The notes below the pieces were generated by a model, which had not been told where the DNA came from, searched no databases, and saw only the letters and a program-made list of their open reading frames with translations. This document shows positions 25,754-35,396 of a stretch of 64,000 nt of DNA, piece by piece. The DNA comes from a bacterium. Lineage in GTDB: Bacteria > Cyanobacteriota > Vampirovibrionia > Gastranaerophilales > Gastranaerophilaceae. The DNA is taken from the NCBI GenBank assembly GCA_024408855.1, contig JAKSUQ010000006.1:1-64000 (forward strand), read 5' to 3'. Position 1 is the first letter of the stretch; each line of letters starts with the position of its first letter. The position numbers and the translations under genes were made by a program.

Positions 25754-27223
25754 CTAAATTTTTCCTATAAATTTAACATTACAATTAGTAGCAAGTTCCT
25801 CATTTGCAATAACTGTGATATTTTTGACGAATTCAGACAAAATCACAAATGTCATGTGCCTCAATTCCATTGGAACAGTAATTACGGGATTATCCAACTT
25901 CTTTGATTTGGCAATTTTATTAATTTTTTCTGCAATTTCTTCAACGTCGTTCGCATCAATCCTTATTACAGTTTCACCATCATCTTCCTGATTAAAGAAA
26001 TTTCCTATTATGTCTAAAGTTTCATCAGAAAATTCCATGACTTTCAGAACATCATCTTTCGCAAGATCCTTGATTATAAGTTTCGAAAAAGCAAGACGTA
26101 CCTTGTCTAACAAGTCTTCTTTGGTAGGTTCATTTGCATAATCGTTTATTTTTTCAAAAAGATACACAATATTTTTTACAGAAACCCGTTCTCTTATAAG
26201 ACAAGACAACAAATATTTTAAATCGGATGCTGTTAAAAAGTTCGGAATTAAATTATCAACCAAGAATGAATTACTTTTCAAAACAATCTCAACATAACTG
26301 TTAACATCATTATAATCCATAATATCTGAAACTTCCCTAATAGAAATTTCTTCAATAATTTTACCTATATATTCGGAAGCTGAAAGTCCTCTTTGCCAGA
26401 AATCTTTCACCTTTTCTTCCTGTATCCATACTAATTTTTTACCGGATAAATCATCTGTTATTACTATATCATCACCTTGAATTTTGTATCCGTTTAACTC
26501 ATCTTTGCAATAAACCCTGTAATTAGGAAAAATAAGAGTTCTAAATACTTCAATATCATGTATACAAATACTGATTTCATTTTGATTTAAGCTATCGCTG
26601 TTATGGAAATGAATATGCGGAATTACATACCCTAATGTGTCTGTTAAATGTTGACGAACTTTAACCGTTTCCGCAAGCAAGTTATCAGGATTATCCTCAG
26701 ACACCATATCAAGGATTTCATCCGATAGGTTAATTGTAAATTTTTCCTCTTTTATGCTTGAATACATCATTTCCGGAGAAATTTCGTTTACAAGGGTTTG
26801 TTTCAATGTTTCCAACTGTTTCAACTCTACTGACATTTGGTTGTTTAACTGATTTTTATTATCTCCGGAAAGATTATCACTTTCGAGCTGAGATTTTATG
26901 TTTTTAATTTTTTCTTTTTGATTAGTAATCTTTAATTGAATTTCTTTGCATGATTCATACGGACTTGCAGGTGCTGCAAGCATTTTTTCCATTCTGTATT
27001 TAAAACTTTGCACACTCACAATGTCATCTAAATCCGCATCATCACATTCCTGCTTCTCTTTTGCAAATATACAATTAAAATCAATTGAATTTTCTGTTTC
27101 AATTTCATGCATGGTATATAGTTCCCATCCATCATCAGACATTGTGTTAAGTAAATCCTCCAAGGCCTGCTTATCATCTGTTGGGACTGATTTAATTACA
27201 TATTGCATTTTTTTATTAAACAT
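25754..27223 (-). CDS. Soluble FlhA/SctV cytoplasmic-domain-like protein
   Basis: A 489-residue soluble protein. Residues 5-57 resemble DUF4177 (QYVIKSV, DDGWELYTMHEIE); about 93-145 is coiled coil; about 162-489 align by eye with the cytoplasmic domain of FlhA/SctV, the type III export gate docking ring. Matching segments: VRQHLTDTLGYVIPHIHF, LNQNEISICI, LVWIQEE, LIPNFLTASDLKYLLSCL, RERVSVKNIVYLFEKIND and DLLDKVRLAFSKLI. The eight-helix membrane half of FlhA is absent. MFNKK at 27223 is chosen because GAGG lies six bases upstream, just after the phosphorylase stop. Family match is by remembered pattern, not search; the role as a docking platform is inference. Confidence 0.72.
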   Translation of the reverse strand: MFNKKMQYVIKSVPTDDKQALEDLLNTMSDDGWELYTMHEIETENSIDFNCIFAKEKQECDDADLDDIVSVQSFKYRMEKMLAAPASPYESCKEIQLKITNQKEKIKNIKSQLESDNLSGDNKNQLNNQMSVELKQLETLKQTLVNEISPEMMYSSIKEEKFTINLSDEILDMVSEDNPDNLLAETVKVRQHLTDTLGYVIPHIHFHNSDSLNQNEISICIHDIEVFRTLIFPNYRVYCKDELNGYKIQGDDIVITDDLSGKKLVWIQEEKVKDFWQRGLSASEYIGKIIEEISIREVSDIMDYNDVNSYVEIVLKSNSFLVDNLIPNFLTASDLKYLLSCLIRERVSVKNIVYLFEKINDYANEPTKEDLLDKVRLAFSKLIIKDLAKDDVLKVMEFSDETLDIIGNFFNQEDDGETVIRIDANDVEEIAEKINKIAKSKKLDNPVITVPMELRHMTFVILSEFVKNITVIANEELATNCNVKFIGKI

Positions 27224-27224
27224 A

Positions 27225-28544
27225 CTAATCCTCTTCCGCATTTATAATTTTATATATCATATTATTATTTACAGTTTTATCCTTACTAATAGAAAACGCT
27301 TCCTCACAATATCTTTGAGCCAGTTTTGTTTTTTCTTCATCATTTGAATAAATTGTATAAAGAATATCACCGTTGTTTACAGGCTCACCGCTCTTTTTAT
27401 TCAAATATATACCAACACTGTAATCTATCGGATCCGTTTTTTTATCCCTGCCGGCTCCTAATAGTTTGCAAGCATATGCAATCTTGTATGCATCTATTTT
27501 TTGCACAAAACCTGATTTTTTAGCCTTACATTCAACCTTAAATTCAGGCAAATCAAATTTATCATAATTTTCAATTATATCCGGCTCTCCGCCTTGTGCT
27601 ACAATAAGCTCTCTTAATTTTTCAATAGCTTTTCCGTTATTAATAAGTCCCTTTAGGAACTCTATAGCAGAACTTTCATCATTATACAAACCTAATTGCA
27701 TGAGAGCAATAGCTGCAAATGAATACGTTAAATCAGCAACATCACCTGCCGTAATCTTTCCTTTTAAAAATTCAATCGACTCTATAATTTCCAAAGCATT
27801 ACCTACCGCTCGTCCCAAGGGTTCTTCCATCGACGTAATAACTGCGGTAATTGAGCGATTTAATTTCTTTCCTACATTAACCATCAGCTTTGACAAACTT
27901 ATTGCATCCTCCGGCGTTTTCATAAAAGCACCGGAACCATATTTGACATCCAAAATGATATTTTTTGCTCCTGAAGCTATTTTTTTTGAAACAATCGAAG
28001 CTGCTATAAGAGGCATACTGTCAACTGTTGCCGTAACATCACGTAACGCATACAATTTCCCGTCAGCAGGAGTCAAACTTTTGGTTTGAGCTCCAATTGC
28101 AACATTTATTTTTTTTACTTGTTCAATCAGCTCCTCAACAGTTAATCCTGTATTAAATCCGGGAATAGATTCAAGTTTATCAATAGTTCCGCCTGTATGT
28201 CCCAAACCTCTGCCGGATAATTTAGCAATCGGCACGCCGGCAGCAGCCAAAAGAGGTATAAGCGTAATAGTAACCTTATCCCCAACACCACCCGTCGAAT
28301 GTTTATCAACAATTGAATCAGCCAAACACCCAAAATCAATAGTATCCCCGGATTTTACCATTTCATCAGTTAACCATACCGTTTCTTCTTTGGAGAGTCC
28401 TTTAAAGTATACAGCCATAAGCCAAGCTGAAACTTGATAATCAGGTACAGTTCCCTCTATCAACGACTTAATTAAATATTGAATTTCTTCTTGGGTATTA
28501 GGAAGTCCCTTTTTCTTCTTCTCAATAATATCAACTATTCTCAT
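27225..28544 (-). CDS. pdp: Pyrimidine-nucleoside/thymidine phosphorylase
   Basis: A 439-residue enzyme splitting thymidine or uridine with phosphate. N-terminal helical domain, then DKHSTGGVGDKVT phosphate-binding motif (about residue 80), AKLSGRGLGHTGGTIDKLE substrate-site signature, VKYGSGAFM, and a C-terminal beta domain (about 340-439). Length and motifs match DeoA/Pdp; DeoA versus Pdp cannot be told apart here. Three bases separate it from ompH upstream and the FlhA-C-like gene starts immediately after its stop, so the three share a transcript. Functions with cdd in pyrimidine salvage. Confidence 0.94.
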   Translation of the reverse strand: MRIVDIIEKKKKGLPNTQEEIQYLIKSLIEGTVPDYQVSAWLMAVYFKGLSKEETVWLTDEMVKSGDTIDFGCLADSIVDKHSTGGVGDKVTITLIPLLAAAGVPIAKLSGRGLGHTGGTIDKLESIPGFNTGLTVEELIEQVKKINVAIGAQTKSLTPADGKLYALRDVTATVDSMPLIAASIVSKKIASGAKNIILDVKYGSGAFMKTPEDAISLSKLMVNVGKKLNRSITAVITSMEEPLGRAVGNALEIIESIEFLKGKITAGDVADLTYSFAAIALMQLGLYNDESSAIEFLKGLINNGKAIEKLRELIVAQGGEPDIIENYDKFDLPEFKVECKAKKSGFVQKIDAYKIAYACKLLGAGRDKKTDPIDYSVGIYLNKKSGEPVNNGDILYTIYSNDEEKTKLAQRYCEEAFSISKDKTVNNNMIYKIINAEED

Positions 28545-28547
28545 AAA

Positions 28548-28994
28548 TTACTTCACATTTCTTAATTTGTTTATAACTAAATCTGTAATATCCATACCAC
28601 CAACAAAAACACCCCTTTGATCCATAATTGCATCAAGTTTTTGTTCTACCATAACGCTTTTTGCAGCTTCTCGTATTTTGTTATAAACTTCTTGCTCACG
28701 TTTAGCTTTCAAAGATGCATATGCTTCCTCTTTTATTCTGAATTCTTCAGCTGTTTTTTGTTCAAAAGATTGTTTTTTAAGAGGAGTATCAAGTGATTTG
28801 TATTCTTTCTCTTTATCAACAAGGTATTGTTGCATTTCCAATCCTTTTGCATCAACTTCCTTTGTTACTCTTTGAGCAAAATCATAATTATCAATAACTT
28901 TTACATAATCAATGTAACCTACACCACCTGCATTTACTGCACTTGTAAATAATAAAAGTGTTGCAAATAATAATACTGATTTCAAATTTTTCAT
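28548..28994 (-). CDS. OmpH/Skp periplasmic chaperone
   Basis: A 148-residue protein with a cleavable signal peptide (SVLLFATLLLFTSAVNAG, cut near residue 22) followed by YIDYVKVIDNY and a long coiled coil, the Skp/OmpH layout. Skp chaperones outer-membrane proteins across the periplasm. GGAG precedes ATG by seven bases. It directly follows bamA, the usual pairing and evidence for an outer membrane. Confidence 0.88.
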   Translation of the reverse strand: MKNLKSVLLFATLLLFTSAVNAGGVGYIDYVKVIDNYDFAQRVTKEVDAKGLEMQQYLVDKEKEYKSLDTPLKKQSFEQKTAEEFRIKEEAYASLKAKREQEVYNKIREAAKSVMVEQKLDAIMDQRGVFVGGMDITDLVINKLRNVK

Positions 28995-29019
28995 AATAAT
29001 TCTCCTATATAAGTCATAA

Positions 29020-30924
29020 TTAGTACATCATATCACCGGCACCGAATGTGAAATAGCCATTCTTTGAACCGTATGACCCCGGATTTGTTAGCGGAATACC
29101 ATAATCAACCGACAACGGACCTACTCCAGGAATATTTATCTTTAAACCGACACCTGCCGTAATTGCCTGTATTGGTCTGTCATACAAATAACTTGCAACT
29201 GTCGGATTGAATACTTTTCCGGCATCAACCCAGAAAGTAAGTCTTAAATTCTGTAAGAAATTAACTTTTAACCTATCCACAAAAGGCAATGGAGTCGCCA
29301 ATTCTGCTGAACCCATAATGAATGATGTACCTGTACCTACACCATTAACTTTATAACCTCTGACAGTATACGGACCGCCAAGCCTGAATGCCATAATCTC
29401 AGGCATATCAGATCCATGTATTTTTACACCGCCTCTGGTTGACAAAGTTAATGATGACTTCTTTGCTATCGGAATGTATTTTTTCACCATACCGATAACT
29501 CTGCCATTGGTTTTACCAAAACCATCAAGTCCAAAGGCTTCTTCATATCTTGCTGATGCTAACACACCATGTCTTGGATTAAGCATTGTATCCCTTGAAT
29601 CATAAGCAAACCCCGGAGCAACTTTAAAGAACAAGCCACCTTCAAGCTCTTTTGCACGGTCTGCAATATTAAATCCGTTTTTCTCATAAAGATTTTTTAT
29701 TGAATTATATCCGCCTTCTTCCAAATGAATATGTTCAATGCCTGTCGTCAAGGTTGTTGATAATTTTGGATTAAACTTCAGTCTGTGAGCAAGAGTAGCT
29801 TCTACTCCAACTCTACGCTCCATGGCAAGAGGTATTTGATAACTTCCTAAATCTCTGTAATAAATCTTGCTCATAAGCGAATTATCAGAATTTAAAAATT
29901 GCGGTTCAAAGAAGCTCAATTCGGCTTGATAATTCATATGATCTTTAATTGAAGCATCACTCATCAATATACCGGAACCAACCATTCCTGAAAGTGATAT
30001 TCTCTGGTTTCTTCCCCTGAAATTATTATCAGAAATACCGACAGACCCAAATGCACCGGTAGCAGAGTCAAGACCTCCGCCCACTGATACGGAAGCCGTT
30101 CTTTGTTCCTTTAATTCAATAGTTAAATTGTATTTTTCAGGATCATTGTCAGAAATTTCGATTGTACGATTAACATCTTTGAATGCTTGTGTAGAGTACA
30201 ATCTTACCAAATCTTGTTTTACAATATTTTCATTATAGACACTACCAGGCTCTGTCATAATATTACGTTCAATTACATATTCTTTAGTCTTTTCATTTCC
30301 GCTAATAAGAATTTTATCAATTTTTCCCTCAGTTACAAACAAATTCAACATGCCATCTGGATCGTCATACACCGAGTCAATTTTAGAAAGAATATATCCT
30401 TTTGAAAAATAACAAGCATTGATTTTCTCTATAGCAGCATTTATATCCGCAATATTTTGAGGCTTACCTTTTAACGGTAAAAGGTACTGCATAAGTTCTT
30501 CTGTTGCAATAACTGTATTACCCTCAATAGAAAAGTCCGTTATCGGCACATTTTCTTCCAAAACTATTTTGAGAGAAATATTTCCGTCAGAATTCTTAAT
30601 CGGAATTGCTTTCATTCTTTCAGTAAAATATCCCATTTTATATATAGTTTTGAGGTCTTGTTGCATGAGTTCTTTATCATACAAATCACCTTTTTGAAGT
30701 TTTATTTTTTTGAGAATGTATTCCGGCTTAATGATGTTTGCCCCAAGGATTTCAATATCACTGACATAATAATCACCAGTTTTTGCTTCGTCATCCAAAT
30801 CTTCTTCCATGATTTGCTGTTCTGTCATTTCTTCAACAGCAAAAACAGGCATTGCTAATGAACAAAAGCCAAATATTAATATAAATAATATGAAATTTTT
30901 ATATATATTAGACAAAACTGCCAA
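29020..30924 (-). CDS. bamA: Outer membrane assembly factor BamA (Omp85)
   Basis: Inserts beta-barrel proteins into the outer membrane. A signal peptide (ending VFA near residue 29 from the chosen start) precedes POTRA domains: ISDIEILGANIIKPEYIL-type, FSIEGNTVIATEEL and ILISGNEKTKEYVI mark three. The C-terminal half is the barrel with AFRLGGPYTVRGYKVNGVG, the conserved VRGY/RGF motif, and a final FGAGDMMY strand. The frame is open from a GTG at 30963, but TTG at 30924 has GGAG seven bases upstream and gives a well-formed signal peptide. Three POTRA fits the cyanobacterial-type Omp85 better than the five of proteobacteria. Confidence 0.93.
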   Translation of the reverse strand: MAVLSNIYKNFILFILIFGFCSLAMPVFAVEEMTEQQIMEEDLDDEAKTGDYYVSDIEILGANIIKPEYILKKIKLQKGDLYDKELMQQDLKTIYKMGYFTERMKAIPIKNSDGNISLKIVLEENVPITDFSIEGNTVIATEELMQYLLPLKGKPQNIADINAAIEKINACYFSKGYILSKIDSVYDDPDGMLNLFVTEGKIDKILISGNEKTKEYVIERNIMTEPGSVYNENIVKQDLVRLYSTQAFKDVNRTIEISDNDPEKYNLTIELKEQRTASVSVGGGLDSATGAFGSVGISDNNFRGRNQRISLSGMVGSGILMSDASIKDHMNYQAELSFFEPQFLNSDNSLMSKIYYRDLGSYQIPLAMERRVGVEATLAHRLKFNPKLSTTLTTGIEHIHLEEGGYNSIKNLYEKNGFNIADRAKELEGGLFFKVAPGFAYDSRDTMLNPRHGVLASARYEEAFGLDGFGKTNGRVIGMVKKYIPIAKKSSLTLSTRGGVKIHGSDMPEIMAFRLGGPYTVRGYKVNGVGTGTSFIMGSAELATPLPFVDRLKVNFLQNLRLTFWVDAGKVFNPTVASYLYDRPIQAITAGVGLKINIPGVGPLSVDYGIPLTNPGSYGSKNGYFTFGAGDMMY

Positions 30925-31019
30925 GAATTCACTCCAACGTATATACATCCATGAGTTTATCACAAATATATATTTTATTCCACGCTTTTAAAATTCTTAA
31001 TATATTTTTAATTTAAAGA

Positions 31020-31559
31020 TCAAAACAAAGATTTTATTCCCAATGCAATCAGTATAATTCCGGAAACAATTTGAGCAAAATTAATTGGAATATTTTTAAA
31101 CTTCATACCTATACTAAATCCAAGTTGTGAATTAATAAATGTAATTAACCCTATCAAACAGGCAGGTTTTAAAATAAAATTACCAAAAACTTTTAAAGAA
31201 ATTCCTGCCGAAAAAGCATCAATACTTGTTGCAATTCCTATTAACAAAAGATGTTTTATATCAAGACAAATTATTTTATCCTGTTTCTTTTCAAAGGATT
31301 CAGTTATAAATTTTATTCCAAGCCAAGCAAAAATCAAAAATACAAGAAATTTTGCTACAGGACTTATAAAATCAATTACAAATCCTGTTAAAAAATATCC
31401 AAATATAGGCATCACACCTTGAAAAATACCTGTAAAAACACTAAGCAAATATTTTTCTCTTTTTGGATGTTTAACACCTAAAATCCCATACGAAAAAGAT
31501 ACAATACAAGCATCAACCGAGAGGGCAAGTGCTAACAAAAATATCTCTATATATGACAT
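31020..31559 (-). CDS. mntP: Putative manganese efflux pump MntP
   Basis: A 179-residue membrane protein with six transmembrane helices. MntP motifs are LALSVDACIVSFSYG (helix 1 with conserved Asp) and GIATSIDAFSAGISL (helix 4, matching Asp), the internal two-fold repeat of the family. It exports Mn(II) from the cytoplasm. AAGGTG precedes ATG. Located ten bases after dnaB, with which it may be co-transcribed. No yybP-ykoY riboswitch is seen upstream. Confidence 0.9.
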   Translation of the reverse strand: MSYIEIFLLALALSVDACIVSFSYGILGVKHPKREKYLLSVFTGIFQGVMPIFGYFLTGFVIDFISPVAKFLVFLIFAWLGIKFITESFEKKQDKIICLDIKHLLLIGIATSIDAFSAGISLKVFGNFILKPACLIGLITFINSQLGFSIGMKFKNIPINFAQIVSGIILIALGIKSLF

Positions 31560-31569
31560 ACGTTACACC

Positions 31570-32964
31570 TTAAAAAGTATCAGTTCTTATAGGATTTTTA
31601 AACTTTGTAATATTGTTTTGGAACAACAATTTCACACTCCCGGTCGGGCCGTTTCTGTTTTTCGCTATTATGATTTCAGCCTCACCTTTATTCATAGCTT
31701 TTTCAGCCATTTCTTCCTCGTCGGCAGCACTCTTATAATAATCATCACGATAAATAAACATTACAATATCTGCATCTTGTTCAATTGAACCTGAATCTCT
31801 CAGGTCAGAAAGCTGTGGACGCTTATCATTTCTTCCCTCAACAGCACGAGAAAGCTGAGAAAGTGCAATTATTGGAACATTCAAGTCTTTGGCAAGAATT
31901 TTCAATCCCCTTGATATACCAGAAATCTGCTGTAACCTATCTTCTCTGCCGGTACCTTCTATAAGTTGCAAATAGTCTATAACTATCAACCCTAAGTCCT
32001 TTTCGGACATGGCTAATCTTCTGCATTTTGCTCTTATGTCAGTAATTGTTATTCCGGCTGTATCATCAATATAAATCTTTGATTGAGAGAATTTATCCAT
32101 TGCTGAAGCCATTTTTTCCCAATCTTTTGTTGTCAAATCACCTGTTTTAATCCTTTGTGCATCAACTTCGGCTTCTGCACCCAAAAGTCTTGTTGTAAGT
32201 TGATCCTTAGACATTTCTAATGAAAATATTGCAACCGGAACGTTTGCCCTGAGAGCAACATTTTGTGCTATATTAAGTGCAAAAGAAGTTTTTCCCATAG
32301 CAGGTCTTGCTGCAAGAATTATTAAATCTGATTTTTGCAAGCCATTTGTGTAGGTATTATCCAAATCATAAAATCCGGAAGAAACACCTGTTAATTGACC
32401 TTTATTTTTTGCACGTTCTTCTAACTTTGAATACGTATCAAACACAATATCGCGAATAGCACTTACGGCTGTCGTATTTTTTTGTGAATTTATATCAAAA
32501 ATTAACCTTTCAGCTATATCTAAAGATTCTTCGACAGGGTTAAGGTCATATCCTGATGCAATAATTTCAGAACCTGCATTGATTAAGGAACGTTTAATTG
32601 CTTTCTCCTGAACTATCTTTGCATAATATTCCACATTCGTTGTAGTTATAGTTCTATAACACAAATCATTAATAAACGCTCTTCCACCGACAAGTTCAAG
32701 TTTTTGAGTCATATTCAAAACATCAGATACAGAAACTATATCAATCTTTGTTCCGTTCCCATACAACTGTAGCATAGCATCATATATGTAGCGGTGAGCA
32801 GTTTTATAGAATGACTCCGGCTTAAGAATTTCCGCAACTTTATTCAAACAATTAGGGCTTACTAAAATAGCACCTAATATTGCTTCCTCAGCATCTATAT
32901 TTTGCGGCATCAATTCAGAAAGCTCAGCCTCATTTTTTTTATTTTTTGTATAAGTAGCTGCCAT
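31570..32964 (-). CDS. dnaB: Replicative DNA helicase DnaB
   Basis: The hexameric fork helicase, 464 residues from the chosen start. N-terminal DnaB_N helical domain (MPQNIDAEEAILGAIL, about 20-125), linker, then RecA-like domain with Walker A ARPAMGKTSFAL (about 220), Walker B LIVIDYLQLIEG, QLSRAVEGRNDKRP and SGSIEQDADIVMF. ATG at 32964 is preferred over a TTG at 32976 because GAGGGG lies just upstream of it. No intein. Possibly the first gene of a dnaB-mntP unit. Confidence 0.96.
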   Translation of the reverse strand: MAATYTKNKKNEAELSELMPQNIDAEEAILGAILVSPNCLNKVAEILKPESFYKTAHRYIYDAMLQLYGNGTKIDIVSVSDVLNMTQKLELVGGRAFINDLCYRTITTTNVEYYAKIVQEKAIKRSLINAGSEIIASGYDLNPVEESLDIAERLIFDINSQKNTTAVSAIRDIVFDTYSKLEERAKNKGQLTGVSSGFYDLDNTYTNGLQKSDLIILAARPAMGKTSFALNIAQNVALRANVPVAIFSLEMSKDQLTTRLLGAEAEVDAQRIKTGDLTTKDWEKMASAMDKFSQSKIYIDDTAGITITDIRAKCRRLAMSEKDLGLIVIDYLQLIEGTGREDRLQQISGISRGLKILAKDLNVPIIALSQLSRAVEGRNDKRPQLSDLRDSGSIEQDADIVMFIYRDDYYKSAADEEEMAEKAMNKGEAEIIIAKNRNGPTGSVKLLFQNNITKFKNPIRTDTF

Positions 32965-33128
32965 AAATCCCCTCAAATAAGTTAAATCAGTATATCAGGA
33001 ATAAAACATTCATACAATAATATGTAAAATTTTTATGATTAAAAATTTACAATCTGGAATTTTTTGTATATTGGTGCTTAAATTTAAGTATAGTCGACAC
33101 AATTACACATTAGCTAAAGGAATTAAAT

Positions 33129-33293
33129 ATGCGAATTTTACCGATTTTTACAAAAACGAAATCATTTACAAACAAATTACCCAAGTTACATCTTCATCAA
33201 CGCAAGTTTAGATCTTGTGATAATATAAAAATTAACGTTGGTACTAACGACCTCGAAAAAGAAGTTATGGAAGAACTTCATATTCATTACTAA
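33129..33293 (+). CDS. Small 54-residue protein
   Basis: A short reading frame in an otherwise empty gap of about 340 bases between dnaB and mlaD. Its ATG is preceded at seven bases by a perfect AAAGGA (33116-33121), and a TATAGT (33089-33094) lies upstream. The product starts MRILPIFTKTKSF, has a basic histidine-rich first half (LHLHQRKFR) and an acidic second half (LEKEVMEELHIHY). No signal peptide or family recognised. The ribosome site and the fit in the gap support a real gene. Confidence 0.55.
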   Translation: MRILPIFTKTKSFTNKLPKLHLHQRKFRSCDNIKINVGTNDLEKEVMEELHIHY

Positions 33294-33304
33294 TTCTGTT
33301 GTTT

Positions 33305-34660
33305 TTAAAACATTAATCTAAATAGCAAGAATCTTTTGTTCAACTTTTCAGAGAACTTTTTGAGATTAGAAATTGTTATGGTAGTATCTTTCATAATGTT
33401 TTTTAAGTTCTCTTGATTTCCGGTTGAGCCGTTTATTGTTTCAAGTGCATTAGAAACTTCACACATTGCAAGATTTAAATTGTCGACAGATGTAACAATT
33501 TTCTTTTTGAGATTTTCATCTTTAGTCATGCTATTAACAGAGGATGAAATTTCATTCAAATTATTCATTAAACCGTTAAGATCTTCCGCAAATTCTTTTG
33601 CATCAACAGATCCTATTACAGGTGATAAGCTATTTGATATTTTTGTAATCGCTTCAGCTGTTTCATACATTGTAGGCTTGAATTTTTCATCCGCAACAAT
33701 ACCGTTAATGTTGACGGCAAGCTTGTTAAAATTATTTGTTGCATCTGACAACATCCAAAGCATAGCATCAAGGTCATTCTTTGATGTATCAATAAGTTTT
33801 TCCGCTTTTTCAAGAGTCGTTGTAGCTTGAGCAGTTAATGTTCTTACATTGGAAATAGTTTTTGTTATATCCGCAATCACAGAATCATTCAACAATTCGT
33901 TAACGGCACGATTTGTTTCAGTTAAAGATTCTGCCGCTTTATATTGCAAATCCATAAAATCTGATATTCTCATAGGTTCTACTACTGTATATGGTGATGT
34001 TTGATGAGGATACGGCAACGGAGTTTTGTCAAGGGGTGTAATACGCAATTTTTTAATTCCATCTGAAGTTACAACTTGACCTGTCATAAACATTGGAATT
34101 ATTAACCCAGGAAGATTTATACAATAATCTACTCTATAAGCATAACTTGTTTTAATAAACTCTCGAACAGATTCAGGAACTGTTTGAGTTGACATGATTT
34201 GCGATTTTTTAACTTTTCCTACGTTATAATATTTACCGTCAAGCAATATTTCAACATCAGAATCATCAGAAATCAAAAGTTCTCCTGTTACAGGAAGATA
34301 TACCGAATTAATTTTCGGAGGAGTTATTTCCAAAAACTGTTCACCTATCAAACCCGATTGTTGAATTGTTAACAAAGAAGCTTTCGGAATTGAAATATTT
34401 GGTTCCGTAATTACAAACTTCAGCTTCACATAGCTTGATTCACCCTCCATAACCGGAGTTATTTCCTCAACTTGTCCTACTCTTAACCCCATCATTTGCA
34501 CTCCGGAGCCAGGACGCATACCGTTCACATCCTTAAAATGTACTTCTATACGTTCAGCAGAAGAAAACGATCTTCCTTTAACCCACAATATCGTAAACAA
34601 AAGAATTGCGAGTGATATGAGTGATAATATTCCTACTTTAAATGTTGATGAAAGTTTCAT
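33305..34660 (-). CDS. mlaD: MCE-domain lipid transport protein MlaD-like
   Basis: A 451-residue periplasm-facing protein anchored by one N-terminal transmembrane helix (about residues 8-26). The MCE domain (about 38-120) has VHFKDVNGMRPGSGVQMMGLRVGQV. A long helical C-terminal part (about 240-440) probably forms the needle seen in long MCE proteins. It is the substrate-binding ring of an inner-membrane lipid transporter with the adjacent ATPase and permease. GAGG is five to six bases before ATG. MlaB and MlaC are absent, as in cyanobacteria and the plastid TGD complex. Confidence 0.88.
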   Translation of the reverse strand: MKLSSTFKVGILSLISLAILLFTILWVKGRSFSSAERIEVHFKDVNGMRPGSGVQMMGLRVGQVEEITPVMEGESSYVKLKFVITEPNISIPKASLLTIQQSGLIGEQFLEITPPKINSVYLPVTGELLISDDSDVEILLDGKYYNVGKVKKSQIMSTQTVPESVREFIKTSYAYRVDYCINLPGLIIPMFMTGQVVTSDGIKKLRITPLDKTPLPYPHQTSPYTVVEPMRISDFMDLQYKAAESLTETNRAVNELLNDSVIADITKTISNVRTLTAQATTTLEKAEKLIDTSKNDLDAMLWMLSDATNNFNKLAVNINGIVADEKFKPTMYETAEAITKISNSLSPVIGSVDAKEFAEDLNGLMNNLNEISSSVNSMTKDENLKKKIVTSVDNLNLAMCEVSNALETINGSTGNQENLKNIMKDTTITISNLKKFSEKLNKRFLLFRLMF

Positions 34661-34670
34661 TATAACCTCT

Positions 34671-35387
34671 TTATTTCATTTTCATCGGACCCTCTATGGC
34701 AGCATTGACAAATTGTTTTGTATATTCTGTATTTTCTGCACACAGTTCATCCGGAGTTCCCTCAAAAACTATTTTTCCATTATATAACATCACAATACTA
34801 TCTGACGTCCTCTTAATCGTTGACATTTGATGTGTAACAACAATTGATGCGGCATGAGTTTCATTTTTAAGACGCACAATATAGTCTTCAATCAATGTCG
34901 ACGATATAGGATCAAGACCGGCAGTTGGTTCGTCATATAGGATTATCTTTGGTTCTGTTACGATTGCTCTTGCAAAACTAACACGTTTTTGCATGCCACC
35001 TGAAAGCTCAGACGGAAATTTTTCTTCAATTCCAGAAAGTCCCACAAGTTCAAGCTTTTCTGCAACAATTTTTCTTAACTCTTTTTTTGTATATTTGTTT
35101 CTCAATTCTTTTCTTTCCTGCAATGCAAAAGAAATATTGTCAAAAACATTCAATGAATCAAATAGAGCTGAATACTGGAAAACCATTGCTACTTCACCGC
35201 CAGTTGTTATAATTTCTCCTGAGTCTTTCTCAAGCAATCCTGCAATCAGCTTTAAAACCGTACTTTTACCCGAACCGCTAAATCCGACAATAGAAAGAAT
35301 TTTACCGTCATCAACTTTAAAAGAGATGTCCTCAATAATTTTTTTATCATCAAATGTTTTTACTAAATTTTTAACTTCTATACCCAT
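34671..35387 (-). CDS. mlaF: MCE transporter ATPase MlaF-like
   Basis: A 238-residue ABC ATPase. Walker A GFSGSGKSTVLK (about residue 36), Q-loop VFQYSALFDSL, signature LSGGMQKRVSFARA, Walker B IILYDEPTAGLDP, H-loop VVTHQM. The YSALFDSL Q-loop and GMQKR signature are typical of Mla/TGD3 ATPases. Powers lipid movement with the permease encoded nine bases upstream and the MCE protein ten bases downstream. Confidence 0.93.
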   Translation of the reverse strand: MGIEVKNLVKTFDDKKIIEDISFKVDDGKILSIVGFSGSGKSTVLKLIAGLLEKDSGEIITTGGEVAMVFQYSALFDSLNVFDNISFALQERKELRNKYTKKELRKIVAEKLELVGLSGIEEKFPSELSGGMQKRVSFARAIVTEPKIILYDEPTAGLDPISSTLIEDYIVRLKNETHAASIVVTHQMSTIKRTSDSIVMLYNGKIVFEGTPDELCAENTEYTKQFVNAAIEGPMKMK

Positions 35388-35396
35388 CTTAACCTC

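Noticed and set aside
31020-31559. Manganese riboswitch upstream of mntP
   Set aside because: Only ten bases separate mntP from dnaB, with no room for the aptamer.
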